A stretch of DNA of 39,251 nucleotides from Clostridiales bacterium. GTDB lineage: Bacteria; Bacillota; Clostridia; Lachnospirales; Lachnospiraceae. Numbering within the stretch: position 1 is the first letter of the stretch; the number at the start of each line of letters is the position of its first letter. This document shows positions 9,063-16,547 of this stretch, piece after piece. The translations under genes and the position numbers were made by a program. The notes beneath the pieces were generated by a model. That model ran no database searches. It worked only from the letters and a program-made list of their open reading frames with translations, and had not been told where the DNA came from. The stretch covers positions 1 through 39,251 of the forward strand of contig JAAYTK010000081.1 in assembly GCA_012523775.1 (NCBI GenBank), given 5' to 3'.

Positions 9063-9095
9063 GGAGGGCACATTATTGCTCATAATGCACCCTCC
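9063..9095 (-). terminator. Imperfect hairpin ending the feo operon
   Basis: GGAGGG (9063-9068) pairs with CCCTCC (9090-9095) and CATTAT (9071-9076) pairs with ATAATG (9082-9087), separated by a 2x2 internal mismatch. It lies 38 bases after the stop of the last feo gene and before dgt. On the minus strand it is followed by TGAATATTATTTTG, a poor U-tract, so termination may be incomplete. Confidence 0.5.
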
Positions 9096-9132
9096 CGATA
9101 AGTTTTAAGACATTCCTACCATATTAATTATA

Positions 9133-9270
9133 TCACATCCCACATTTTTCTCTTGAGGGACATCCTGAGCAGCCCGAGCAGCATGATTTTCCTGCCTTTA
9201 CATCCTTAACCTTCTTATATATTACAAAGCCTGTGTAACCAAGTATGAGTGAGCCGATTATATATGACAT
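9133..9270 (-). CDS. FeoB-associated Cys-rich membrane protein
   Basis: This is a 45-residue protein I translated by hand. It begins MSYIIGSLILGYTGFVIYKK, which gives one transmembrane helix, continues with a short basic stretch, and ends in a cysteine cluster: SCCSGCSGCPSREKCGM, with five cysteines in 14 residues. This pattern (N-terminal helix, then Cys-rich tail) is that of the small FeoB-associated proteins of Firmicutes, thought to act with FeoB in Fe(II) uptake, possibly binding iron at the cytoplasmic face. A ribosome binding site AAAGGAATGG precedes the ATG. It follows feoB by 27 bases and is the last gene of the operon. Confidence 0.9.
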   Translation of the reverse strand: MSYIIGSLILGYTGFVIYKKVKDVKAGKSCCSGCSGCPSREKCGM

Positions 9271-9297
9271 ATTGCACCATTCCTTTCCTGTTCGTTG

Positions 9298-11346
9298 CTA
9301 AATTATTAGACTGCCGATTTGATATACCAGTGTGGATATGAGCATCGCCACAGCCAACTGGAAAAACACCGTGAAAACCGTCCATTTCCATGATCTCATT
9401 TCTCTTTGTATAACACCGATGGTGGCAGCACAGGGAATATATAAGAGGCAAAATACCATCAATGCATAAGCACTCGCCGCACCGAATCCGATTTCACCCA
9501 GAAGCTGTGACAGACCTGACATTCCTTCGGGTGAACTGATATTACTGATACCGAACAGTATTCCAAAGCTGGATACCACTATCTCCTTAGCCGCGATACC
9601 TGCTATAAGTGCCACGACCACCTGCCACATACCCAGTCCGGCAGGCTTAAGAAGGGGTGCCAAGGTCTTTCCTATAATAGCTCCAAAGCTGTCCGACATA
9701 TCGGACACCATTCCGTTAGGTCCGAAGTTCAGAATAAACCATATTATAACAGAGGCCGCAAATATAACTGTTCCTGCCTTAGTCAGATACTCCTTCACCT
9801 TTTCCCATACATAGATTGTTATGGTCCTGGCATTCGGAGTCTTATATTCGGGAAGTTCAATCAGCAGGCTGTTCGCCGACTTGGTAACTGTATTCTTATT
9901 CATTACATAGGCGACAATTATTGCCACCGCAATACCAATCAGATACATTGAGTATGCGACAAGCATGGCATTGTCCGCGAAGAACATCTCCGAAAACAAT
10001 ACATAAATCGGAAGCCTTGCACTACAGGACATAAACGGTGTAACGAGTATGGTCTTTCTTCTGTCCTGCATATTCTCTAAGGAGCGAGTAGCCATAATAG
10101 CAGGAACGGTACATCCGAATCCGAGAAGCATCGGTATAAAGGCTCTTCCTGACAGCCCTACCTTTCCCATGATTCCGTCCATTACATAAGCCACTCTCGC
10201 CATATATCCGCTGTCCTCTAAAAATGCCAACGCCAGGAAAAGTATAAAGATATTAGGCAGGAAGGTTAACACTCCACCTACACCTGCGATTATTCCGTCC
10301 ACAATTAAAGACGTAATCACAATACCCACATTCATATTCTCGAGATAAGCTCTTGCTCCGTCTGCGAATACCTCCAAGCCTCCCTCGAATACTCCCTTTA
10401 TCATATCCCCGATCGTGAAGGTCAGGAAAAATACCAGTCCCATTATAATAAGAAAGATTGGAAGGCCCAAGTATTTATTCGTCAGAAACTTATCGATTCT
10501 GTCGGTGGAAGCCAGCTTAACACTCCTGTTAACCATAACCTCTTCCATTATTTCTTCTATAAAATCATATTTCTGATTAATGATATCCTCTTCATATGAG
10601 TCGGTTATGACCTTCTCATCCAGTGGATATTTCTTCATGATTTCCGAATCCATCTCAAGAAGCTTTATGGCATGCCATCGTATATTTGTTATCTTACCGT
10701 ATTTTCGACGCAAAAGCCTGCTAACCAGGTCAATCTTATCCTCAATCTCATCACTATAGACTATGGAGTGCTCAGCATGTAAATCGTGTCGCCTGTTGCC
10801 ATGGTATCTGTGTCTCCTATGGTGATGCTCAAAATTAAGGTCGCTGTGCTTATCCTTATGGTGAGCCACAGCATGCATAAGTATATCGAGTCCCGTACGC
10901 CTTCTTGCAGAAACGGGAATGACCGGAACCCCCAGCATTTCAGGCAGTCTGTGTAGGTCAATCTCCATTCCTCTTTCCTCTATGATATCCATCATATTCA
11001 GGGCGACAATAACAGGCTTTCCCAGTTCAATAAGCTGCAGTGTAAGATATAGATTTCTTTCAAGACTGGACGCATCAACAACATTTATAATTACATCAAC
11101 ATTTGATTCCAGAATAAATTCTCTCGTCAGCTTTTCCTCCATAGTGTAAGAGGTCAAGCTATATATCCCGGGAAGATCGACTAATTTGAATTTCTCACCG
11201 TGGTATTTGAATGCTCCTTCTATCTTCTCCACGGTTACGCCGGGCCAATTCGCCACCTTTAGGTTTGCACCGGTAAATGCATTAAACAAGGTTGTCTTTC
11301 CGCTGTTGGGATTACCTACAAAGCCTACAATCAGTTCTCTCTTCAT
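9298..11346 (-). CDS. feoB: Ferrous iron transport protein B
   Basis: This is the Fe(II) permease of 682 residues. The N-terminal G domain has G1 GNPNSGKTT (11-19), G3 DLPG (57-60) and G4 NMMD (117-120). After it comes an unusually histidine-rich stretch (residues 158-193, 12 His), then the linker and the polytopic membrane domain with two Gate motifs and the conserved segments MLLGFGCTVPAIMATR and TPFMSCSARLPIYV. The length is close to that of other clostridial FeoB proteins. It begins 3 bases after feoA and is followed by the Cys-rich small protein. Control by iron through the Fur-type site upstream of feoA is inferred. Confidence 0.97.
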   Translation of the reverse strand: MKRELIVGFVGNPNSGKTTLFNAFTGANLKVANWPGVTVEKIEGAFKYHGEKFKLVDLPGIYSLTSYTMEEKLTREFILESNVDVIINVVDASSLERNLYLTLQLIELGKPVIVALNMMDIIEERGMEIDLHRLPEMLGVPVIPVSARRRTGLDILMHAVAHHKDKHSDLNFEHHHRRHRYHGNRRHDLHAEHSIVYSDEIEDKIDLVSRLLRRKYGKITNIRWHAIKLLEMDSEIMKKYPLDEKVITDSYEEDIINQKYDFIEEIMEEVMVNRSVKLASTDRIDKFLTNKYLGLPIFLIIMGLVFFLTFTIGDMIKGVFEGGLEVFADGARAYLENMNVGIVITSLIVDGIIAGVGGVLTFLPNIFILFLALAFLEDSGYMARVAYVMDGIMGKVGLSGRAFIPMLLGFGCTVPAIMATRSLENMQDRRKTILVTPFMSCSARLPIYVLFSEMFFADNAMLVAYSMYLIGIAVAIIVAYVMNKNTVTKSANSLLIELPEYKTPNARTITIYVWEKVKEYLTKAGTVIFAASVIIWFILNFGPNGMVSDMSDSFGAIIGKTLAPLLKPAGLGMWQVVVALIAGIAAKEIVVSSFGILFGISNISSPEGMSGLSQLLGEIGFGAASAYALMVFCLLYIPCAATIGVIQREMRSWKWTVFTVFFQLAVAMLISTLVYQIGSLII

Positions 11347-11349
11347 GAT

Positions 11350-11568
11350 TTAATCTCCTATCTCAATCGCTTCTGCTATCTTTTTACCCACAGCCAGTCT
11401 ACTGCCCCTTACCACAAAAATAACAGCGCCTCCGCTGTTACGGTTCAGTATCCTAATCCGGGTGCCTCTGGTTATACCTAAGGCTTCAAGCCGCCGCATT
11501 GTAACCAGATCGAGATTAATCGATTCTACATTATATGTACTGCCGATTTTACCGCTTCTTAATGTCAT
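11350..11568 (-). CDS. feoA: Ferrous iron transport protein A
   Basis: This is a 72-residue FeoA, an SH3-like small cytoplasmic protein needed for FeoB activity. It shows the family pattern: VTMRRLEALGITRGTRIRILNRNSGGAVIFVVRGSRLAVG in pieces, a small beta-barrel ending in IAEAIEI. It is the first gene of the feo operon, nearly fused to feoB (3-base gap). A GGAGGAAG ribosome binding site precedes the ATG, and a consensus promoter plus Fur-type operator lies just upstream. Confidence 0.95.
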   Translation of the reverse strand: MTLRSGKIGSTYNVESINLDLVTMRRLEALGITRGTRIRILNRNSGGAVIFVVRGSRLAVGKKIAEAIEIGD

Positions 11569-11601
11569 TGAATCTTCCTCCAGATATGCTCAAATGTTCT
11601 T

Positions 11602-11653
11602 AATGATAATAATTCTCATTTACCATTATAGTGCCGTATGCATGTATTGTCAA
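11602..11653 (-). promoter_or_regulatory. Consensus sigma-A promoter with Fur box for feoAB
   Basis: On the minus strand TTGACA (11653-11648), a 17-base spacer and TATAAT (11630-11625) match the sigma-A consensus at all 12 positions. Immediately downstream, at 11620-11602, lies a 19-base near-perfect palindrome. On the plus strand it reads AATGATAATAATTCTCATT, 14/15 to the Fur 7-1-7 pattern TGATAATNATTATCA. The box covers the expected transcription start, so iron-loaded Fur would block initiation. The repressor identity is inferred from the motif; no fur gene is in the window. Confidence 0.88.
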
Positions 11654-11709
11654 TATAAATTTATACTAAAAAATCCGTTTTTATTATAAACTTATACAGC
11701 ATTTTTATT

Positions 11710-11749
11710 AATAATAAAAATAACCGAAATGGCACAGGGCCATTTCGGT
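11710..11749 (-). terminator. Terminator after queH
   Basis: ACCGAAATGGC (11723-11733) and GCCATTTCGGT (11739-11749) form a perfect 11-bp stem with a 5-base loop. On the minus strand the stem is followed by TATTTTTATTATTAAT. It is 16 bases after the queH stop codon and separates that operon from feoA. Confidence 0.85.
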
Positions 11750-11765
11750 ATGATTCCCACTGCTT

Positions 11766-12392
11766 TTAGCTTCTTATATTATCTCTTATTCTCTTGGAGA
11801 ATACGCATCCACAATAATCCTGACGGTATAATCCGTATTTATCGGATAATTCAATGGAACGCTTATAGCCATTTCGTTTCTTGAAATCCGACGGAAGGAA
11901 TAACACTCCATAACTTGTTGCCAATTCCTCTCCGATTTCATTTAATTTGACTGCATCCTTATGGGGACTGATTGTAAGCGTCGTCGTAAAGAATTCATAA
12001 CCGCCTTCTTTTGCGACTCTGGCGGCTTCCTCCAACCTCAAACGATAACATAAGAAGCATCTCTCATTACCCTCTTTGTCGCCTTCATGCCCTTTTATCA
12101 GTTCATAATATTTGTTTGTATCATAATCCCCTTTCATAAACATCACAGGATTCTTAAATTCCATTGATTCGATTAATTGCTCCTGCTCCTTGACTCTTCT
12201 TAAATATTCTTCCTCAGGATAGATATTGGGATTATAATAATAGACAGTTATTGCAAAATAATTCGACAAATACTCCAATACATAGCTGCTACAAGGCGCA
12301 CAACAGCTATGTATCAGCAGCTTAGGAGTTCTCAGAATAGCTTCTGATTCAATTCTTCCTATTATTTTATCTAACTCGATCTGATAATTCAT
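11766..12392 (-). CDS. queH: Epoxyqueuosine reductase QueH
   Basis: This is a 208-residue non-homologous alternative to QueG that performs the last step of queuosine synthesis, reducing epoxyqueuosine in tRNA wobble position 34. Cysteines typical of the family are present: C30-C31 and C34 in HSCCAPCSS, C112 and C115 in RCFLCYRLR, and C194 and C196 in DYCGCVFS. Several of these would ligand the 4Fe-4S cluster and adjacent metal site. The gene is last in an operon after an orphan receiver gene (10-base gap) and two aminotransferases, and is followed by a strong terminator. No other queuosine gene is nearby. Confidence 0.93.
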   Translation of the reverse strand: MNYQIELDKIIGRIESEAILRTPKLLIHSCCAPCSSYVLEYLSNYFAITVYYYNPNIYPEEEYLRRVKEQEQLIESMEFKNPVMFMKGDYDTNKYYELIKGHEGDKEGNERCFLCYRLRLEEAARVAKEGGYEFFTTTLTISPHKDAVKLNEIGEELATSYGVLFLPSDFKKRNGYKRSIELSDKYGLYRQDYCGCVFSKRIRDNIRS

Positions 12393-12402
12393 ATTCTATC
12401 TC

Positions 12403-12795
12403 CTATATAAGCTCCAACTTTTTAAGTATCCCCTCAAACTTCTTCTGGTCAATAGGTTTTCCTGCATAGGCGGTACAGCCTAAATCAAAGGCTTTCTTAA
12501 CATTTCTCTGTTCGAATAATGCAGATGTCATGATAATCTTAGCCTTTTTGTTCTCAGGAATCCCCAGTTTGTCTTCCATCTCCCTGATTTGCTTTAATGT
12601 CTCAAATCCGTCTAGTATCGGCATCATAATGTCAAGACAAATTAGATCATAGCCGTCATTCTCCTCCAGTGCCATAGCAAATGCATCTACAGCCTCTTGT
12701 CCGTCAACCGTAATGTCACACTCCCCATATTTTGATAAGAACTTAAGCATAAATTTCCGGCTGGTGAAATCATCCTCTACAATCAAAATTTTCAT
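12403..12795 (-). CDS. Stand-alone CheY-like receiver protein
   Basis: This 130-residue protein consists of a single receiver domain with no output domain. It has the acidic pair E7-D8-D9, phospho-acceptor D55 in CLDIMMPILDG, the T90-S91 switch and K113 in YAGKPID. Such proteins act by protein-protein contact, as in chemotaxis or phosphorelays. Here it lies between hisC (13 bases upstream) and queH (10 bases downstream) with no kinase in the operon, so its partner is unknown. The two-component kinase at the left edge of the window already has its own regulator. Confidence 0.9.
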   Translation of the reverse strand: MKILIVEDDFTSRKFMLKFLSKYGECDITVDGQEAVDAFAMALEENDGYDLICLDIMMPILDGFETLKQIREMEDKLGIPENKKAKIIMTSALFEQRNVKKAFDLGCTAYAGKPIDQKKFEGILKKLELI

Positions 12796-12808
12796 TATTA
12801 GCCCCCTA

Positions 12809-13879
12809 TTATCTGTTATTTATATAGTTGTCCAAAAACTCAAACAACATATTCATCTGTTCCCTCGAGCCTATGGTAATTCTAAGATGATTATTGATAC
12901 GCGGTTGATCAAAATATCTGACATATATCCTGTTCTCCCTCAGCACCTCATAAAGCTCCTTGGCAGGAATATAATCATGGGTAACAAACAGGAAATTGGC
13001 TCCCGATTCGGGGAAGCTAAAGCCTAATTTTCTGAAGGTCTCCTCAGACTCCTTACGAATATCCAGCAGGCATTTAATCTTATCGTTAAAATACTCCCTG
13101 TCTCTTACTGACTCAACGCCTGCAAGAATGGCTGTCTGATTCATGGTATAGGAGTTAATTGAATACTTAACATCATTCAGTGCCTTTATCAGCTTAGGAC
13201 TACCGATAGCATACCCTATTCGCATGCCCGCCATGGACCTCGATTTGGAAAATGTCTGCACAACAAGTAAATTCTCGTAGCGGTCGATTAATTTAAGTGC
13301 CGACTCCCCGGCAAAATCTATATACGCCTCATCTATTATCACAACAGAGTCAGGATTGTGAAGAATTATGTCCTCTATTGTGGATACCTCCTCGTATACG
13401 GAGGTAGGGGCATTGGGGTTCGCTATTACAACTCCTCCGTTATCCTTATGGTAATCCTCCCTCACAATCCTAAAATCCTTATCCAAGGGCTGAGTCTCAT
13501 AAGGAATCCTATACAACTCACAATAGACAGGATAGAAGGAATATGTAATATCGGGAAAAAGAATAGGCTTATCGGAGTTGAAAAATGTCAGAAAAGCCAC
13601 GGCCAGCACATCGTCTGAGCCCACACCCACAAATACCCTATCATTATCGACATTATAAAACCTCGCCAGTTCATCCACAAGAAGTCCGATAGAAGGGTCG
13701 GGATATAATCTCAGAATGTCCGCATCAATATTACTTAATACTCTCTGAACCCCCGGTGCCGGAGGATACGGATTCTCATTCGTATTTAATTTTAAGAAGG
13801 TATCCTTCGGCTGCTCGCCCGGTACATAAGGCGTAACTTTGCGTATATAGTTTTCCCATGCTTTTGTTTTATTTCCCAC
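12809..13879 (-). CDS. hisC: Histidinol-phosphate aminotransferase
   Basis: This is a PLP-dependent fold-type I aminotransferase. It converts imidazole-acetol phosphate to histidinol phosphate in histidine synthesis; some homologues act on aromatic amino acids. Family motifs are LNTNENPYPP, ANPNAPTS and IIDEAYIDF, and the PLP lysine lies in TFSKSRSMAGMRIGY (K212 from the chosen start). The start chosen is a GTG at 13877-13879, preceded by GGAAGGTGATAGA. An in-frame ATG at 13894 would overlap the upstream gene and has its AAGGAG only one base away. No other his gene is present, so the role outside a his operon is uncertain. Confidence 0.88.
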   Translation of the reverse strand: MGNKTKAWENYIRKVTPYVPGEQPKDTFLKLNTNENPYPPAPGVQRVLSNIDADILRLYPDPSIGLLVDELARFYNVDNDRVFVGVGSDDVLAVAFLTFFNSDKPILFPDITYSFYPVYCELYRIPYETQPLDKDFRIVREDYHKDNGGVVIANPNAPTSVYEEVSTIEDIILHNPDSVVIIDEAYIDFAGESALKLIDRYENLLVVQTFSKSRSMAGMRIGYAIGSPKLIKALNDVKYSINSYTMNQTAILAGVESVRDREYFNDKIKCLLDIRKESEETFRKLGFSFPESGANFLFVTHDYIPAKELYEVLRENRIYVRYFDQPRINNHLRITIGSREQMNMLFEFLDNYINNR

Positions 13880-13883
13880 TCTA

Positions 13884-15071
13884 TCACCTTCCATACTCCT
13901 TAGCCAGCTTATTAAAGCCCGGTAAGGACCTCTCTATCATATCATAATTTACGCAGTAAGCCATTCTTACATATCCCGGACAGCCAAATGATGACCCAGG
14001 AACGATTAATATATTATGCTTCTTTGCGGCTGCTGCGAATTTAACGTCATCCTCTTCCATCGCCTTTACAAACAGATAGAATGCACCCTGAGGCTTAACA
14101 CATTCATAGCCGTATGATATTAGGCTATTGTAGAGAAGCTCTCTGTTACGGTTATAAATCTCTATGTCCACATTTACATCAAGGCATCTTGCCACCGCTC
14201 TTTGTATAAGGGACGGGGCATTTACGAAGCCCAGTATACGGGTCGCAACATTGGCCGCAGAGACTAAATTCTCATAATCATCTACCTCATCGGGTATTAC
14301 CAGATATCCTATCCGTTCCCCGGGAAGTGACAGGGACTTACTATATGAATACCCTATGATTGTATTCCTATAATACTTGGTCAGATAGGGCACCTCCACA
14401 TCATCATATACCAATTCTCTATAGGGCTCATCGGAAATGAGATAGATGGATAAATTATATTCAGCCTGCTTCCTATCCAGAATCTCTGCCAATTTAATAA
14501 TCGTTTCCTCCGAATAAACCACGCCTGTGGGATTATTAGGGGAGTTGATAATAACCGCTTTCGTCTTCCTGGTTATTCTTTTCTCAAACTCAGCCAAATT
14601 CGGTTGAAAATCCTCTGTATTTGGTGGCGTTGCCACAAGTATACCGTCATAATTACTGACATAATTACGGTATTCACCGAAATACGGGGCAAAGGTAATG
14701 ACTTCATCACCGGGATTTAGCAGGGATTTTAGGATGACGTTTAAACCTCCAGCTGCCCCGACCGTCATAACGATATTTGATGCATTATAATTTGTTCCGT
14801 GTTTCTCATTTATAGAAAGGGCTATCCTTTCCCGCACATCCTCATAACCTGAATTATTCATATATCCATGAACCTTATTCGGATTCTCTTCATTCAGGAC
14901 ATCAATCAATGCCTCTTTAATCCGGGCGGGAGGCTCAACGCTTGGATTACCCAGGCTGTAATCATATACATTTTCAGCTCCGTATATTTCTGCAAGCCGT
15001 TTTCCTTCCTCGAACATTGCCCTTATAACCGAGCTTGTCTTAACATAAGTCATCATCTTATCGGAAATCAT
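13884..15071 (-). CDS. Class I PLP-dependent aminotransferase
   Basis: This is a 395-residue fold-type I aminotransferase. It shows the substrate/PLP motifs YSLGNPSVEPP, SPNNPTG (177-183) and ISDEPYRELVY, with the PLP lysine K245 in YSYSKSLSLPGERIGY and a conserved arginine near the C-terminus (YVRMAYC). Proteins of this type in Clostridia are often annotated as aspartate or general aminotransferases; the substrate cannot be fixed from sequence. It is directly upstream of hisC (4-base gap), so two aminotransferases are made together. An AGAGGGT ribosome binding site precedes the ATG. Confidence 0.9.
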   Translation of the reverse strand: MISDKMMTYVKTSSVIRAMFEEGKRLAEIYGAENVYDYSLGNPSVEPPARIKEALIDVLNEENPNKVHGYMNNSGYEDVRERIALSINEKHGTNYNASNIVMTVGAAGGLNVILKSLLNPGDEVITFAPYFGEYRNYVSNYDGILVATPPNTEDFQPNLAEFEKRITRKTKAVIINSPNNPTGVVYSEETIIKLAEILDRKQAEYNLSIYLISDEPYRELVYDDVEVPYLTKYYRNTIIGYSYSKSLSLPGERIGYLVIPDEVDDYENLVSAANVATRILGFVNAPSLIQRAVARCLDVNVDIEIYNRNRELLYNSLISYGYECVKPQGAFYLFVKAMEEDDVKFAAAAKKHNILIVPGSSFGCPGYVRMAYCVNYDMIERSLPGFNKLAKEYGR

Positions 15072-15116
15072 AAACTACCCTCTCTCTTTAGCCTTATTCC
15101 AAATATATATAACTTT

Positions 15117-15144
15117 GGCTGTCAACATAAAATTTATGACAGCC
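15117..15144. other. Stem-loop between kinase-like gene and aminotransferase
   Basis: GGCTGTCA (15117-15124) and TGACAGCC (15137-15144) form a perfect 8-bp stem in the 90-base gap. Neither side has a clear T-run, so it may be an attenuator, a processing site or an incomplete terminator. Confidence 0.45.
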
Positions 15145-15161
15145 TCAATAGTACATTCTTA

Positions 15162-15782
15162 TTATCTGAATCTGATATCCAGGTATGCCTTAACGATTTC
15201 AACACATTTTTCAAATCCCAGTTCGCTGCTGTTCAGACAAAGATCGTAATTCTTGGCATCCTCCCAATTCCTTTTGGTATAATATTTATAGTATTCAGCC
15301 CTATGCTTATCAATAGAGGCTATCTGCTTTTCTATCTCCTTCTCGGGTTTTCCGGTCATTTCCTTAAGGGTCCTTATACAAGCCTCCAAAGGTGCATGGA
15401 CAAACACCTTAACCACATTGTCATAATCCTTCAGTATATAGTCCGCCGCACGGCCAACTATCACACAGGATTCCTGCTCAGCCAGCTCCTTAATTATCTT
15501 GGCCTGATAGTTAAACAGATTATCGTTGGATACAAAATCATCACTATCCGGAGGAATCAGCTCTCCGTTATATGCTTTCCGTGCGATCTTAAAAAGAAGA
15601 CTCTTTTTCAGCTTCTCATCTGCTTTCGCAAACAGCTCTTCATTGATACCGCTGTCATCGGAAGCTAATCTTAATAATTCCCTGTCATAAAAGGGGATTC
15701 CAAGCTCCTCAGATAGCATCTTTCCAATAGTCCTACCACCGCTGCCATATCCTCTAGCTATTGTAATCACATATTTGTTCAT
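15162..15782 (-). CDS. Cytidylate-kinase-like P-loop protein
   Basis: This is a 206-residue P-loop kinase of the cytidylate-kinase-like family that is widespread in Clostridia and distinct from Cmk. The nucleotide-binding loop is ARGYGSGGRTIG (residues 9-20), followed by LGIPFYDRELL (a conserved block) and a C-terminal half with VGRAADYIL and HAPLEACIRTL. Substrate is unknown; canonical Cmk is larger and has a different N-terminal motif. The start at 15782 is chosen because GGGAAGGTGAT lies 7 bases upstream; a longer in-frame reading would swallow this site. It follows livF by 38 bases, which include a small hairpin. Confidence 0.85.
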   Translation of the reverse strand: MNKYVITIARGYGSGGRTIGKMLSEELGIPFYDRELLRLASDDSGINEELFAKADEKLKKSLLFKIARKAYNGELIPPDSDDFVSNDNLFNYQAKIIKELAEQESCVIVGRAADYILKDYDNVVKVFVHAPLEACIRTLKEMTGKPEKEIEKQIASIDKHRAEYYKYYTKRNWEDAKNYDLCLNSSELGFEKCVEIVKAYLDIRFR

Positions 15783-15800
15783 ACATATCACCTTCCCAAG

Positions 15801-15817
15801 AGTTGGCGAAGCCAACT
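15801..15817 (-). other. Small hairpin after livF
   Basis: AGTTGGC (15801-15807) and GCCAACT (15811-15817) form a 7-bp stem closed by a 3-base GAA loop, placed 3 bases after the livF stop. There is no T-run. It is probably an mRNA processing or attenuation element between the liv operon and the kinase-like gene. Confidence 0.4.
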
Positions 15818-15820
15818 TAA

Positions 15821-16525
15821 TTATTCACCTAAATAAGCCTTTTTCACTGATTCATTGTTCATCAGACTTTCGGCTGCTCCCTCTAATACAATATTCCCGG
15901 TCTCGAGAACATATGCACGATTGGCAATCGACAATGCCTTCTTTGCGTTTTGCTCAACCAAAAGAACCGTAGTGCCACTCTTGTTGATGCTTTTAATTAT
16001 ATCAAATACCTCTTCAACGAGAATAGGTGACAAACCCATGGACGGCTCATCCATCAGTATAATCTTCGGCTTTGACATAAGAGCTCTTCCCATGGCAAGC
16101 ATCTGCTGCTCACCGCCGCTTAATGTACCTGCCAACTGTCCTCTGCGCTCCTCTAATCTTGGAAATCTCTTAAAGACATGCTGCAGTGTTTCCTCTATCT
16201 CGTCTTTATCTTTTCTTGTATATGCTCCCATCAGCAAATTCTCATATACCGTAAGCTGTGAAAAGACTCTTCTTCCTTCGGGTACATGAGCCAGCCCCAT
16301 AGAAACTATCTTATGCGCCGGCAGCTTCTTCAAATCGACGCCATTATAAAGCACCTCACCCTGTTTTGGTGAAATAAGTCCGGTTATGGTCTGTAATATA
16401 GTGGTTTTCCCGGCTCCGTTAGCACCGATTAAGGCTATGATTTCACCTTCATCAACATTAAAGGAGACACCTTTTATAGCCTGAATTACTCCATAATAAA
16501 CCTGTAAATCCCTAACCTCTAACAT
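15821..16525 (-). CDS. livF: Branched-chain amino acid ABC transporter ATPase LivF
   Basis: This is one of the two ATPases of a LIV-type importer, 234 residues. Walker A is GANGAGKTT (about 33-41), the ABC signature is LSGGEQQMLAMGRAL, Walker B is IILMDEPSMGLSP, and the switch histidine position reads VLLVEQNAK (Gln rather than His, as is normal for LivF). The gene is last of the transporter genes, 22 bases after livG. Leucine, isoleucine and valine are the expected substrates, but LIV family members also carry other amino acids, amides and urea. Confidence 0.95.
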   Translation of the reverse strand: MLEVRDLQVYYGVIQAIKGVSFNVDEGEIIALIGANGAGKTTILQTITGLISPKQGEVLYNGVDLKKLPAHKIVSMGLAHVPEGRRVFSQLTVYENLLMGAYTRKDKDEIEETLQHVFKRFPRLEERRGQLAGTLSGGEQQMLAMGRALMSKPKIILMDEPSMGLSPILVEEVFDIIKSINKSGTTVLLVEQNAKKALSIANRAYVLETGNIVLEGAAESLMNNESVKKAYLGE

Positions 16526-16547
16526 TCCAATTTTTCTCCTTATTTGC

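Noticed and set aside
9215-9451. A 78-residue minus-strand frame overlapping the end of feoB
   Set aside because: It is out of frame with both feoB and the Cys-rich small protein, which together explain the region better.
14868-15668. A 266-residue open frame on the plus strand
   Set aside because: It runs antisense across two well-supported minus-strand genes, has no ribosome binding site or recognisable domain, and its composition is that of a shadow frame.
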